64,000 nucleotides of DNA from Nocardioides humi (GCF_006494775.1 NZ_CP041146.1:4030001-4094000); one strand, 5' to 3'. Positions 26,237 to 36,084 are shown, counted from the first letter of the stretch. Notes: a model not told the origin generated them from the sequence alone. Program-made: numbers and translations.

Positions 26237-27478
26237 CTAGGGCTTGAGGCCGTAGCTCAGCAGGCAGTTGAGGAGCTGCACCGACTGGGTGAGCTTCGGA
26301 TACTGGGCCTGGCAGGCCTTGGCGGCGTCCTGCTTGGTCAGCAGGCCGAGGACGCCGCTGATCAGGTTCGAGGTGACCGCGCCGACGCCCTCGTCGACGC
26401 CCTCGACGACCGGGTCGAGGGGCGTGTTGGTCTTCGGGATCGTCGGCGTCTTGCCGCCGTTGTCGCCGCCGTTGTTGCCGCCGCCACCGTTGCCGTTGCC
26501 GCCACCGCTGTTGCCGTTGCCGGTGTTGCCGTCCGTGCTGCCGTTGGAGCCGGTGCTCGGGTCGGCGGTGGGGGAGCCGGTGGTGGAGCTCTTGGTGCCC
26601 TTGCCCTTCTTGATCGTCCCGGGGCTGCGGACGTCGAAGCTCGGCGGCTCGGGAACGACGTAGCCCGCGGCGGTCGAGTAGTTCGGCACCGAGGTGTAGT
26701 CGCCCTCGAGGTAGGCGTTCATGATCTTGAGGACCAGGTCGACGTACGCCTGGCTGTGGTTGTAGCGGTAGACCGCGGCGCGCTGGCCGACGACCGTGGA
26801 CAGGTCGCCGTCGCCGGAGCAGAGGTAGACGGCCGCGGCGAGGGCCGCGTCGTCGATGTCCTGCGGGTTGCGGGAGGCGTCGTCGTCGGCGTCCACGCCC
26901 ACGACCTGCCAGGTCGAGGGGATGAACTGCATCGGGCCGACCGCGCGGTCCCACTGGGTGTCGTTGTCGTAGACGCCCGCGTCGGTGTCGGAGATGGCCT
27001 TGGTGCCGTTGGTGCCGTCGAGCGCCGGGCCGTAGATGCCGGGGGTCGCCACGCCGTCGTTGTCGAGGACGTTGCCGCCGACCCGGCCGTGGTTGGACTC
27101 CACGCGGCCGATCGCGGCGATCAGCTGCCAGGTGAGGTTGCACGAGGCGTCGGCGGAGTTGATGACCGTCTCGGCCCGCTGGTAGGCCGCGAGCGCGGCG
27201 GCGGGGATGGCGTTGGTGGACGCCGCCGACACGATGCCGGCCTCGTTGCCGTCCTCCAGGCCCTCGACCGAGGCCGGGTCGGAGAGGCTGGCCGGGTCCT
27301 CGATGGACTCCTCGGGCACGCTGGTGCCGTCGGTCACCTGACCGGGCGTCTCGGCCGCCTGGACCGGCGAGCCGATGCCACCGATGCCGGCGACCGATGC
27401 GGTCCAAGCCGCCGACAGCAGAGCGAGCGGAATGATGGTGGCGACGCGCTGCAGCCGCCCCAGACGCTTCCTCGACAT
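26237..27478 (-). CDS. Secreted lytic transglycosylase-like protein (SLT domain)
   Basis: 413 aa from ATG 27478. A signal peptide is present (LGRLQRVATIIPLALLSAAW, cleavage after VQAAE-type site near 45). The SLT/MltB-like domain spans about 100-260: LTWQLIAAIGRVESNHGR has the catalytic Glu, then AVGPMQFIPSTW and AAVYLCSGDGDL, YRYNHSQAYVDLV. A Gly/Asn-repeat linker (residues about 300-340) precedes a C-terminal Cys-containing region (ACQAQYPKLTQ ... LLNCLLSYGLKP). Expected to cut peptidoglycan during growth. A BldN-type promoter lies upstream. Confidence 0.92.
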   Translation of the reverse strand: MSRKRLGRLQRVATIIPLALLSAAWTASVAGIGGIGSPVQAAETPGQVTDGTSVPEESIEDPASLSDPASVEGLEDGNEAGIVSAASTNAIPAAALAAYQRAETVINSADASCNLTWQLIAAIGRVESNHGRVGGNVLDNDGVATPGIYGPALDGTNGTKAISDTDAGVYDNDTQWDRAVGPMQFIPSTWQVVGVDADDDASRNPQDIDDAALAAAVYLCSGDGDLSTVVGQRAAVYRYNHSQAYVDLVLKIMNAYLEGDYTSVPNYSTAAGYVVPEPPSFDVRSPGTIKKGKGTKSSTTGSPTADPSTGSNGSTDGNTGNGNSGGGNGNGGGGNNGGDNGGKTPTIPKTNTPLDPVVEGVDEGVGAVTSNLISGVLGLLTKQDAAKACQAQYPKLTQSVQLLNCLLSYGLKP

Positions 27479-27497
27479 GTCCCTGACTCTCTCCCCT

Positions 27498-27541
27498 GGC
27501 CACGAGTGGCCCCATCGCGTGGGCACTCCCTCAGTGCCCAC
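27498..27541 (-). other. Two hairpins in the 5' leader of the transglycosylase gene
   Basis: GGCCAC-GA-GTGGCC (27498-27511) and GTGGGCACT-N5-AGTGCCCAC (27519-27541) lie in the predicted untranslated leader, 20 and 41 nt before the start. They may stabilise the mRNA or gate translation. They do not match a riboswitch I know. Confidence 0.5.
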
Positions 27542-27553
27542 CTGTGCACCGAG

Positions 27554-27582
27554 TCAACGAATCGTGACACACCGACGTTACG
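27554..27582 (-). promoter_or_regulatory. BldN-type promoter of the transglycosylase gene
   Basis: On the minus strand CGTAAC (27577-27582), exactly 17 nt, CGTTGA (27554-27559): the full -35 and -10 hexamers of the sigma-BldN consensus as I recall it. It overlaps a dyad GTGACAC-N13-GTGTCAC (27564-27590) that could bind a regulator. The distance to ATG (75 nt) leaves room for the two leader hairpins. Confidence 0.72.
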
Positions 27583-27688
27583 GGTGTCACATGATCCCGC
27601 GCACAAGAGCGTGGGCGTGCTATGGGCGTGAGCACAAAGGCACCCCCGCGATGACGGCCGGTTGGGGCCCATCGGCGACAATGGCGCG

Positions 27689-29010
27689 GTGTCCGCACCC
27701 CTGACCTCCGCCTCCGAGGCCCTCTTCGCCCGGGCCCGCGCGGTGACCCCCGGCGGGGTGAACTCCCCGGTCCGCGCGTTCGACGCGGTGGGCGGCACCC
27801 CGCGCTTCATCTCGTCGGCGACCGGGCCGTGGCTGACCGACGCCGACGGCAACGAGTACGTCGACCTGATCTGCTCCTGGGGCCCGATGCTGCTCGGCCA
27901 CGGGCACCCCGCCGTGGTCGAGGCCGTCCGGGCGGCGGTGGCCCGCGGGACGTCGTACGGCACGCCGACGGAGGGCGAGGTCGCGCTCGTCGAGGCGATC
28001 GTGGACCGGACGCCGGTCGAGCGGCTCCGCCTCGTCTCCTCCGGCACCGAGGCGACCATGTCGGCGATCCGGCTCGCGCGCGGCTTCACCGGCCGCGACG
28101 TGGTCGTGAAGTTCGCCGGCTGCTACCACGGTCACGTCGACGCGTTGCTCGCCGCGGCGGGCTCGGGGCTGACCACCTTCTCCATCCCGGGTACGCCGGG
28201 CGTGCCGGTCAGCTCCACCGAGCTCACCCTGGTCCTGCCCTACAACGACCGGGAGGCGGTGACCGCCGCCTTCGCCGAGCACGGCGACCGGATCGCCTGC
28301 CTGATCACCGAGGCCGCCCCGGCAACATGGGCGTGGTCCCGCCGGCGCCCGGGTTCAACGCCTTCCTCGCCGAGACCTGCCGCACCCACGGAGCGCTGTT
28401 CGTCAGCGACGAGGTGATGACCGGGTTCCGCGTCTCGAAGGCCGGCCAGTGGGGCACCGACGGCGCCGTCGAGGGCTGGATCCCCGACCTGATGACCTTC
28501 GGCAAGGTGATGGGCGGCGGCCTCCCGGCCGCGGCCTTCGGCGGCCGCGCCGACGTGATGGCGCAGCTCGCCCCGGAGGGTCCCGTCTACCAGGCCGGCA
28601 CCCTGTCCGGGAACCCGGTCGCCACCGCCGCCGGCCTCGCGACGCTCACCGCCGCGACCGACGAGGTCTACGCCCGCCTCGACGTCGTCGCCGACGCGCT
28701 GCGCGCCGGGATCGCCGAGTCCTTCGCCGCCGCCGGGCTGCCCCACGTGATCCAGTCGACCGGCTCGATGTTCTCGGTCTTCCTCACCGAGGAGCCGGTG
28801 ACGAGCTATGCGGAGGCGCAGCGCACCAGCGTGCCGGCGTACGCCGCCCTCTTCCACGCGATGCTCGACCAAGGCGTCCACCTCCCGCCGTCGGCGTTCG
28901 AGGCCTGGTTCGTCTCGTCCGCCCACGACGACCGCGCCGTCCAGCAGGTCCTCGACGCCCTCCCGGCGGCCGCCCGCGCCGCCGCCGCGACGTACGGAGC
29001 CAACGCGTGA
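27689..29010 (+). CDS. hemL: Glutamate-1-semialdehyde 2,1-aminomutase, frame broken once
   Basis: PLP enzyme giving 5-aminolevulinate. GTG start 27689; N-terminal motif [15 protein letters not shown] lysine in [19 protein letters not shown]-terminal [21 protein letters not shown]. The frame breaks at the C run 28317-28320; one more C restores [16 protein letters not shown]. The corrected length is about 440 aa. An essential heme gene with a one-base loss in a C run is most simply a sequence error. GACAAT at 27677-27682 lies 6 nt before GTG (leaderless). Overlaps the next gene by 4 nt. Confidence 0.92.
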
Positions 29011-29702
29011 GCACCCCTGACACGATCGTCCACCTGGTCCGCCACGGCGAGGTCCACAATCCGGAGGGCGTCCTCTACGGCCGCCGCGACGGCTTCCACC
29101 TCTCCGTCCGCGGCCGGGCGATGGCCGACCGGGTCGCCGAGGCGCTGCAGGGCAACGACATCACGGTGATCCGCTCCTCGCCGCTGGAGCGCGCGCAGGA
29201 GACCGCCGCGCCGCTGGCCGCCGCCCTGCGGCTCGAGGTCGGCGCGGAGCCGCGGGTGATCGAGTCGGCCAACCGGTTCGAGGGCCTCACCTTCGGCAAG
29301 GGCAACAACGCGCTGCGCAACCCGCTGCTGTGGCGCCACCTCTACAACCCTTATCGGCCGTCGTGGGGCGAGCCCTACAAGGCCATCGTCGAGCGGATGA
29401 TGGCCGCCGTCCACGACGCACGCCGCGACGCCGCCGGCCACGAGGCCGTGCTGGTGTCCCACCAGCTGCCGATCTGGACCACCCGTCTCGCGGCCGAGCG
29501 GCGCTCCTACCTCCACGACCCGCGCAAGCGGCAGTGCACGCTGTGCTCGGTCACGTCCTTCGGGTTCGCCGGCGAGGAGCTCGTCGAGATCTCGTACGCC
29601 GAGCCGGCGATCGACCTGATCCCGACCGGCGACATCGCCGCCCCCTTCTCGGCGGGCGACGCGCCGGAGGAGAACCGGCCCGAGGGGACGCCCCCGGAAT
29701 GA
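29007..29702 (+). CDS. Histidine phosphatase (phosphoglycerate mutase-like)
   Basis: 231 aa. Catalytic motif [19 protein letters not shown] with the phospho-accepting His; [15 protein letters not shown]; second His in [10 protein letters not shown]. Matches Rv0525 in position between hemL and the thioredoxin gene. A tail of about 35 residues ([16 protein letters not shown]...) is acidic and Pro-rich. The substrate is unknown; it is coupled by GTGA to hemL and by ATGA to the tlpA-like gene. Confidence 0.93.
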   Translation: MSTPDTIVHLVRHGEVHNPEGVLYGRRDGFHLSVRGRAMADRVAEALQGNDITVIRSSPLERAQETAAPLAAALRLEVGAEPRVIESANRFEGLTFGKGNNALRNPLLWRHLYNPYRPSWGEPYKAIVERMMAAVHDARRDAAGHEAVLVSHQLPIWTTRLAAERRSYLHDPRKRQCTLCSVTSFGFAGEELVEISYAEPAIDLIPTGDIAAPFSAGDAPEENRPEGTPPE

Positions 29703-30265
29703 GCCGCACCGTCCGCGCGGCCGTCCTGGCCGCGCTGCTCCTCCTGATGACCGCGTGCACCGACATCGGGGGGACCGGCGACCTCGACTACGTCGCCGGC
29801 AACGGGAAGGTCGTCGCCGTCGCGGCCGCCGACCGCGAGGAGCCGGTCGCGATCAGCGGTACGACGGTCCAGGGCGAGCCGCTGGACGTCACCGACCTGC
29901 GCGGCAAGGTCGTCGTCCTCAACGTGTGGTGGTCCGGCTGCGGGCCGTGCCGCTCGGAGATGCCGATGCTCGTCGAGGCCGAGAGGGAGCTCGGCGACGA
30001 CGTGGCGTTCGTCGGCATCAACATCCGCGACCTCGCGCCCGAGAACGCCGCCGCGTTCGAGCGCGACCGGGGCGTCGACTACCCCTCGCTCTACGACCCC
30101 GGCAGCGAGACGCTGCTCGAGCTCGGCGACTATGCGCCCCCGTACATGCCGGCGACGGTGGTGCTCGACCAGCAGGGCCGGGTCGCGGCGCTGATCAACG
30201 GCGCCATCCCGTCGAAGACCACGCTGACGACCGTGGTCGAGGACGTCCTCGCCGAGGGGGCGTGA
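29699..30265 (+). CDS. TlpA/ResA-like thioredoxin lipoprotein
   Basis: 188 aa. Lipoprotein signal [20 protein letters not shown] with lipid Cys at residue 20. Thioredoxin fold with CGPC in VLNVWWSGCGPCRSEMP near residue 80 and cis-Pro region YMPATVVLDQQGRV. It is expected on the outer face of the membrane, keeping apocytochrome c CXXCH thiols reduced, supplied with electrons by CcdA. First gene of the cytochrome c maturation set (Rv0526). Confidence 0.94.
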   Translation: MSRTVRAAVLAALLLLMTACTDIGGTGDLDYVAGNGKVVAVAAADREEPVAISGTTVQGEPLDVTDLRGKVVVLNVWWSGCGPCRSEMPMLVEAERELGDDVAFVGINIRDLAPENAAAFERDRGVDYPSLYDPGSETLLELGDYAPPYMPATVVLDQQGRVAALINGAIPSKTTLTTVVEDVLAEGA

Positions 30266-30274
30266 GGCGCGGCG

Positions 30275-31039
30275 ATGGGTGAGTGGTTCAGCGACCAGGC
30301 CGCCGCGGGCTCGCTCGGGCTGGCGGTGCCGGTGGCGGTGATCGCCGGCCTGGTCTCCTTCTTCTCCCCGTGCGTGCTGCCGCTGCTGCCGGGCTACCTG
30401 TCGTACGCCACCGGTCTCTCCGGTGCCGACATCGTCGCCGGCGAGGGCGACCGGAGGCGCGGCCGGATGCTGCTCGGCTCGGTGCTCTTCGTGCTCGGGT
30501 TCGCGGTCGTGTTCGTGCTCTACGGCACGGCGTTCGGGTCCATCGGCCGGTCGCTGCGCCGGTGGCAGGACGAGCTGCAGCTGGGCCTCGGCATCGTGCT
30601 GATCGTGCTCGGCCTGGTGTTCGCCGGCTTCCTCTCGCCGTTCCAGCGCGACCTGCGCATCCACAAGGTCCCCGCGGTCGGGCTCGGCGCCGCCCCCCTG
30701 ATCGGCGCGCTGTTCGCGATCGGCTGGACGCCCTGTGTCGGGCCGACCTTCGGGGTGATCCTCAACCTCACCTTCGCCGACGGCGCGACCGCGGCCCGCG
30801 GCGGCCTGCTGGCGCTCTGCTACGCGCTCGGCCTGGGCCTGCCGTTCATCGCCGTCGCGCTCGCCTACCACCGCCTCTCCCGCGCCCTGGGCTGGGTACG
30901 ACGGCACCAGCTCGCCTTCATGCGGGTCGGCGGGCTCTTCCTCGTCCTCATCGGCGTGCTGATGGTCACCGGCTGGTGGGACCACGTCGTGCAGTGGGCC
31001 CAGCTGCGTACCGTCGACTTCGGCGAGACGGTGCTATGA
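30275..31039 (+). CDS. ccdA: Cytochrome c biogenesis protein CcdA
   Basis: 254 aa, six to seven transmembrane segments. Redox cysteines in SFFSPCVLPLLPGYLSYATG (TM1) and IGWTPCVGPTFGVIL (TM4), the family's electron-transfer pair. It moves reducing power from cytoplasmic thioredoxin to the TlpA-like lipoprotein. Starts 9 bp after tlpA and overlaps resB (ATGA). Confidence 0.95.
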   Translation: MGEWFSDQAAAGSLGLAVPVAVIAGLVSFFSPCVLPLLPGYLSYATGLSGADIVAGEGDRRRGRMLLGSVLFVLGFAVVFVLYGTAFGSIGRSLRRWQDELQLGLGIVLIVLGLVFAGFLSPFQRDLRIHKVPAVGLGAAPLIGALFAIGWTPCVGPTFGVILNLTFADGATAARGGLLALCYALGLGLPFIAVALAYHRLSRALGWVRRHQLAFMRVGGLFLVLIGVLMVTGWWDHVVQWAQLRTVDFGETVL

Positions 31040-32597
31040 GCGCCGCGGAGCGCCGTCCCGGCGAGCTCACCGCCCGTGAGCTGGGCCGCTGGGCGTGGCG
31101 GCAGATCACCTCGATGCGGACGGCGCTGCTGCTCCTGCTGCTGCTCGCGCTCGCCGCGATCCCGGGCTCGGTCATCCCGCAGTCCGGCGTCGACTCGCTG
31201 GCGGTGACCCGGTGGAAGCAGGAGCACCCCAAGCTCACGCCGGTCTACGAGCGGCTCGACCTCTTCTCGGTCTACAGCTCGCCGTGGTTCTCCGCCATCT
31301 ACCTGCTGCTCGTGCTCTCACTCGTCGGCTGCATCATCCCGCGGCTGCTCGTCTACTACCGCGCGCTGCGGGCCCAGCCGCCCGCGGCACCCCGGCACCT
31401 GACCCGGCTGCCCGTGCAGGCGTCGTACTCGACCGAGGTCGCGGCCGCCGACGTCCTGGACCGGGCCCGGGCCGTGCTCGGGCGGCGGCACCGGCTGCGC
31501 CGTACCGGCGACGGCGACGACTTCGTGGCGGCCGAGCGCGGGTACCTCCGGGAGGCCGGCAACCTGGTCTTCCACCTCTCCCTGCTGATCGTGCTCGCCG
31601 GCGTCGCGATGGGCGGGCTGTGGGGCTACCAGGGGGCGTGATCCTCGTCCAGGGCACGACCTTCAGCAACAACCTCACCCAGTACGACGACTTCAAGCCC
31701 GGCGGCCTGTTCCGGCAGAGCCAGATGGAGAACTTCCGGTTCAGCGTCGACGAGTTCTCCGTCGACTGGCTCAAGGAGGGCCCGCGGTTCGGGCAGGCCC
31801 GGAAGTTCTCCGCGGCGGTGACCTACCGCGTCGGCGACGGGGAGCCGCGGACCTACGACCTCCGGGTCAACCACCCGCTCGAGATCGACGGCACCGACGT
31901 GTTCCTCATCGGCCACGGGTACGCCCCGGTCATCACCGTCCGCGACGGCAACGGCGACATCGCCTACACCGGCCCGACGGTGTTCCTGCCGCGCGACGCC
32001 AGCTTCCTGTCGTACGGCGTCGTGAACGCCTCGTCCGCCAAGCCGGGCAAGATCGGGCTGGACGGGCTCTTCTTCCCGAGCTTCGAGATGGTCGACGGCA
32101 ACCCGGTCACCGTGTTCGGCGACGACCTCAACCCCACCCTGTCGATGCTGGCCTACACCGGCGACCTCGGGCTCGACGACGGCCGCTCGCAGTCGGTCTA
32201 CGTCCTCGACAAGTCCAAGGCCACCCCGATCACCAAGGACGACGGCAAGCCGCTGCGCGTCGACCTCCAGCCCGGCGACACCGTCGACCTGCCCGACGGG
32301 CTCGGGTCGGTCACCTTCGAGCGGGTCGACCCGTGGATCCGGGTCCAGATCAGCCAGACGCCCGGCAAGGGGCTCGCCCTGCTCGGCGTGATCCTCGCCC
32401 TGATCGGCCTGTGCGCGTCGCTGTTCATCCGGCCGCGCCGGGTGTGGGTGCGGGCCTCGGGCACAATGGACGGCACCGGCGGCACTCGGGTCGAGGTCGC
32501 CGTACTCGATCGCTCCGGCAACGGCGAGATGGACGAGGTCCTGGCCGCCCTGCTCGAGGAGCTCAAGGAGACATCCGAGAACGTGAGGCAGTCGTGA
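31036..32597 (+). CDS. resB: Cytochrome c biogenesis protein ResB (Ccs1), frame broken once
   Basis: System II heme-handling partner of CcsB. N-terminal TM helices (TALLLLLLLALAAIPGSVIP; FSAIYLLLVLSLVGCIIPRL), third helix LSLLIVLAGVAMGGLWGYQG, a large extracytoplasmic domain (HPLEIDGTDVFLIGHGYAP), and a final TM (ALLGVILALIGLCASLFI). The frame breaks at the G run 31632-31636; an additional G rejoins GYQGGVILVQG. The corrected length is about 520 aa. The stop overlaps the ccsB GTG. Sequence error is the likely cause. Confidence 0.93.
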
Positions 32598-33631
32598 GCA
32601 ACACCGCGTGGGAGACGCTCAGCAACCAGGCCATCGCGACGGCCGGCATCGTCTACTTCCTCGCCCTGGTGGTCTACCTGGCGGAGTGGGCCGCGCTGCG
32701 CCAGCCGGCCGCCGAGCGCGAGCTGGTCGGCGCCGGCGGTGCGGCGGACGAGGCCGGCGAGCCGGGCGAGCCGGGCGGTGCGCCGGCCAGGGCGGACCGG
32801 GTGGCCTTCCTGGGCCGGCTCGGCCTGCTGCTCACCGCGATCGCGTGCGCGGCGCACCTCGTGGGGCTCGTGGGCCGAGGCATGGCCGCGGACCCGAACC
32901 GGGTGCCCTGGGGCAATATGTACGAGTTCACGCTCTCCGGCACCTTCGTCGTCGCGCTGCTCTACCTCGTGCTCTACAAGAGGTTCGGGCTCGGCTGGAT
33001 GGGCCCGCTCGTCGTCGGGTTCGTCGTCGCCACGCTGATGGTCGCCGTGATCTGGCTGTACGACGCGGTCGCGCCGCTGACCGAGGCCCTCAACTCGCCG
33101 TGGCTGGTCATCCACGTGATCTCCGCCGTGATCGCCACCGGCGCCTTCACCCTCGGCGGCATCGCCTCGATCGTCTACCTCGTCCGGATGCGCGCCGAGC
33201 GGCGCGCGGAGGCGGCCGGGCGCGCGCTCGGCGGCTGGCTGGCCCGGGTGCCCCAGCTGGACGCCCTCGACCGGCTCGCCTACCGGGTGCACGCCTTCGC
33301 GTTCCCCGTGTGGACCTTCGCGGTCCTCATCACCGGCCCGATCTGGGCCCACGAGGCGTGGTCCCGCTACTGGAACTGGGACCCCAAGGAGGTGTGGGCG
33401 TTCATCACCTGGGTCGTCTACGCCGGCTACCTCCACGCCCGCGCCACCGCCGGCTGGAAGGGCCGCAAGGCCGCCCTGCTCGCGCTCGTCGGCCTCGGCA
33501 CGCTCTGGTTCAACTTCATCGGCATCAACTACTTCTCGACCACGAGCCAGCACTCGTACGCCGTGGAGCGGGTGGTCGACGCACCCGCCGGAACCGTCGC
33601 CGAACAGCCGTCCTGGCGACCCCTTCGGTAG
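32594..33631 (+). CDS. ccsB: Cytochrome c biogenesis protein CcsB/CcsA (heme ligase)
   Basis: 345 aa, about eight TM helices. The WWD heme-binding motif is WSRYWNWDPKEVWAFITW near residue 256. Conserved His lie at HLVGLVGRG, VIHVISAVIATGAF and YFSTTSQHSYA. Together with ResB it exports heme and attaches it to CXXCH of cytochromes c. GTG start overlaps the resB stop. Matches Rv0529. A Glu/Ala-rich loop (residues about 35-65) is longer than usual. Confidence 0.95.
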   Translation: MSNTAWETLSNQAIATAGIVYFLALVVYLAEWAALRQPAAERELVGAGGAADEAGEPGEPGGAPARADRVAFLGRLGLLLTAIACAAHLVGLVGRGMAADPNRVPWGNMYEFTLSGTFVVALLYLVLYKRFGLGWMGPLVVGFVVATLMVAVIWLYDAVAPLTEALNSPWLVIHVISAVIATGAFTLGGIASIVYLVRMRAERRAEAAGRALGGWLARVPQLDALDRLAYRVHAFAFPVWTFAVLITGPIWAHEAWSRYWNWDPKEVWAFITWVVYAGYLHARATAGWKGRKAALLALVGLGTLWFNFIGINYFSTTSQHSYAVERVVDAPAGTVAEQPSWRPLR

Positions 33632-33715
33632 GTACGCCGCCGGCGGACCCGTCCGAGGACGGCCGACCCGCCGAGGACCGGGTTTCGCGCGGCCGCGGAC
33701 GGGGATCGTCGAGAC

Positions 33716-34243
33716 GTGGAGACCCCGATCGAGATGATGTACCGGGCCGCCAAGAAGGACATCCCGGCGGAGGCGGACCACCTGACCCGACTGACCAACA
33801 AGCTGCAGGCGAGCCTGGCCACCCTCAACGTCGAGGCCGCCCACGCCGGTGACCCGGCGGTGCTGACGTCGATGCTCCACGTGGGCGGCGACATGCACGC
33901 GGTGCTGGGCCGGGCGGTGACCACCATGGACAACTGCTCGGTCGCCATCAAGATCACCGCCGACGACTACGTCGCCACGGACGCGCAGGCGAAGGCCGAC
34001 TTCGACGCCATGTCCGACGAGCTCAAGAACACGCCCATGCCGACGCCTCACGAGACGACGGAGCTGCCGAACCCGGAGGCCCCGGGGTACGACGTGGAGG
34101 TCCCGCCGCCGTACGGCCCGCCGGGTACGACGCACCACGTCGACGCCGAGGAGGACCCGACCCCGCCGAGCGAGGACCAGTCCGACCGGGGCGACGGCGG
34201 CGAGAACCAGCCCGACGTACCCGACGTCGACAGGAACTGGTGA
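33716..34243 (+). CDS. Helical protein with Pro/acidic tail; possible type VII secretion substrate
   Basis: 175 aa, GTG start. Residues 1-100 are predicted as two helices (AAKKDIPAEADHLTRLTNKL; GGDMHAVLGRAVTTMDNCSV) followed by ITADDYVATDAQAKADFDAM, which contains YxxxD, the general type VII secretion signal placed after a helical hairpin. Residues 110-175 are Pro, Asp and Glu rich. No WXG motif is seen. It precedes, by 1 nt, a larger unrecognised gene. ESX relation is inference; no ESX ATPase is in the window. Confidence 0.72.
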   Translation: METPIEMMYRAAKKDIPAEADHLTRLTNKLQASLATLNVEAAHAGDPAVLTSMLHVGGDMHAVLGRAVTTMDNCSVAIKITADDYVATDAQAKADFDAMSDELKNTPMPTPHETTELPNPEAPGYDVEVPPPYGPPGTTHHVDAEEDPTPPSEDQSDRGDGGENQPDVPDVDRNW

Positions 34244-34244
34244 C

Positions 34245-35449
34245 ATGGCCTTCGACCGGATCGAGTTCTTCAAGATCTGCATGGACATCGAGAAGTACCT
34301 CGGCTACCTGCGCGGCAACGAGCTCGCGACCGAGTACCTCGAGACCGTCAACCACTCCGACCCGCCCGACCCGGAGCTGCGCGAGCTCTACCAGCAGCAG
34401 GGGTCAGCCTCCGTGACTGGTCGACGCCGTGCCCCGATGCCAAGTGGAAGGTCAAGGCGCACGAGCACTACGGCGGGTCGTCGTCGGCCGTGCTGTGGCT
34501 GCCGTACGACGTCACCGAGGAGGAGAAGAACCGGGTCGCCTCCGAGATCAAGACCAACCTGAACACGTCGTACAACAACGGCCTGGGGTGGGCGGACGGC
34601 CTGGCGCTCTACCTCAACAACCTCTGCCAGCAGTTCACCCACGTCGACACCAACGCGATGGCCAACGCCGTGCTCGACCTCAAGCAGGACGTCGTGACCG
34701 AGCTGGGCCTGGGCGCGCGCGACCAGTGGACCGACATCGGCAAGATGCTGCAGCGCTGGCAGGGGGAGGGCGCCACCCAGTTCTTCCTGTTCCACGAGAA
34801 CTACAACGACGCGCTCGCCCTCTTCACGGTGATGTCGGCGCAGATCACCGGCGGCTTCGCGGCCGCGACCGGGATCATCCACGGCACCCAGGAAGCCGCG
34901 ATGGCCTACGTCGAGAGCGTGCGCGCGGCGCTGGAGATCATGCTGGCGTTCTGGGTCGAGTGCGGCCTGAAGACGCCGCCGAACCCCGGCGGCGCCGACG
35001 TCGACATCGCCAACATCCTCGCCATCGCCGCCGACGTGTGGAAGCTGCTCCGGCTGATCCCCGCGGTCAAGACCGCGACCGAGGGCGTCAACACCGGGAT
35101 CGAGGCGATCAAGGGCCTCACCTCCCTCGTGGGCCACATCGCCACCGGCGACAGCACCCCCGACCTGCACATCGAGCCGGCGACCTTCGAGGACTGGACG
35201 GCCAACGGGCTCTACCAGGCGATCACGAAGCACGTGTACGAGAAGATCTACCTCAAGTACGACGAGGCGATGGACGACCTCTACAACGGCGAGACCGTCG
35301 CCAACGTCGAGCACGCCGACGAGATCCCGTTCCGGGCCAAGGCCGTCGAGGACGCCATGCTCGACCTCCAGGGCGACCGCAACGAGTGGGAGCTGCCGTC
35401 GGTCCCCGCGAAGAACCTCAACGAGAACGGCGCGCCCTACGGCTACTGA
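34245..35449 (+). CDS. Unrecognised 400-aa protein, frame broken once
   Basis: ATG 34245 directly follows the small helical gene. The frame breaks at the G run 34400-34403; one more G joins LYQQQG to VSLRDWSTPCPDAKWKVKAH, giving about 401 aa. It is mostly helical with a central Ala/Ile-rich region (MSAQITGGFAAATGIIHGTQ; AALEIMLAFWVECGLKTPP) long enough for one or two membrane-associated helices. The C-terminal part is hydrophilic (FEDWTANGLYQAITKHVYEK). No known domain. With its partner it resembles LXG/ESX-type substrate pairs in layout, but that is only inference. Confidence 0.75.
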
Positions 35450-35459
35450 TCAGGGCTGA

Positions 35460-35708
35460 TCAGGACTGCTGATCGGGGTTGTCGGGCGGCTGGGGATGAT
35501 CGTCCCGGTGCCGCTCCTCCTGTCGGCGCTGCCACTCCAGGTCGCGCAGGAAGCCCTCGTCGTCGTCGGGCGCGACCGGCCGGGTCGGCGGCTGCGGCTT
35601 GGGGGTACGACGGCGGGCGGGCTGGTCGCCGTACCCGTGGTCCTGCAGCCAGCGGACCGCGAGATAGGTCGCGGCCGCGAACACGAGGACGACGAGCAAC
35701 AGCTTCAC
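35460..35708 (-). CDS. Small membrane-anchored protein
   Basis: 82 aa. One N-terminal transmembrane helix (MKLLLVVLVFAAATYLAVRW) and a hydrophilic tail rich in Pro, Arg, Asp and Gln (EGFLRDLEWQRRQEERHRDD). Small proteins of this form sit beside menA/DUF4229 in related genomes as I recall. Function unknown. Convergent with the 400-aa gene, 10 bp apart. Confidence 0.7.
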   Translation of the reverse strand: MKLLLVVLVFAAATYLAVRWLQDHGYGDQPARRRTPKPQPPTRPVAPDDDEGFLRDLEWQRRQEERHRDDHPQPPDNPDQQS

Positions 35709-35790
35709 ACCACCAGAGTAGGCCGTGAATGGTTGCCCCGCGTCCCCTCCCGATGACTGCGGACAGGTCGGCCCTGCTTAGGGTGGTGTC

Positions 35791-36054
35791 GTGAAGGAGT
35801 TCCTGGTCTACACGGGCCTGCGCATCGGGCTGTTCGTCGGCGCGTTCTGCGTCGTGGCGGGGGTGTGGCTGCTCGTCGCCGACACCGTCGACGTGCTGTG
35901 GGTCATCGTGATCGCCTTCCTGATCAGCGGCGTCGCGTCGTACGTCCTGCTCGAGCGGCAGCGCTCCGCGTTCGCCGCCCGGGTCGAGGGGCGTGCGGAG
36001 CGGATCTCCAGGAAGTACGAGGAGATGCGCTCCAAGGAGGATGGCGAGGGCTGA
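35791..36054 (+). CDS. DUF4229 two-helix membrane protein
   Basis: 87 aa, GTG start. Two helices (YTGLRIGLFVGAFCVVAGVW; VLWVIVIAFLISGVASYVLL) and a basic cytoplasmic tail (FAARVEGRAERISRKYEEMR). The DUF4229 family is typically next to menA in actinobacteria, as here. TAGGGT at 35779-35784 is 6 nt before GTG, predicting a leaderless transcript. Function unknown. Confidence 0.85.
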   Translation: MKEFLVYTGLRIGLFVGAFCVVAGVWLLVADTVDVLWVIVIAFLISGVASYVLLERQRSAFAARVEGRAERISRKYEEMRSKEDGEG

Positions 36055-36084
36055 GCCCCGCCCGCCGCAGCTCGGCCTCGAGGC

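Noticed and set aside
13237..27541. Long open frames antisense to many genes (for example opposite hemA-hemD and hemB)
   Set aside because: They are expected at this GC content, have Arg/Pro/Gly/Ala-biased products without domains, and conflict with clear genes on the other strand.
27498..27590. Structured leader of the transglycosylase gene as a c-di-AMP (ydaO) riboswitch, which controls similar cell-wall genes
   Set aside because: The conserved ydaO segments are not visible; only two simple hairpins and a promoter dyad are present.
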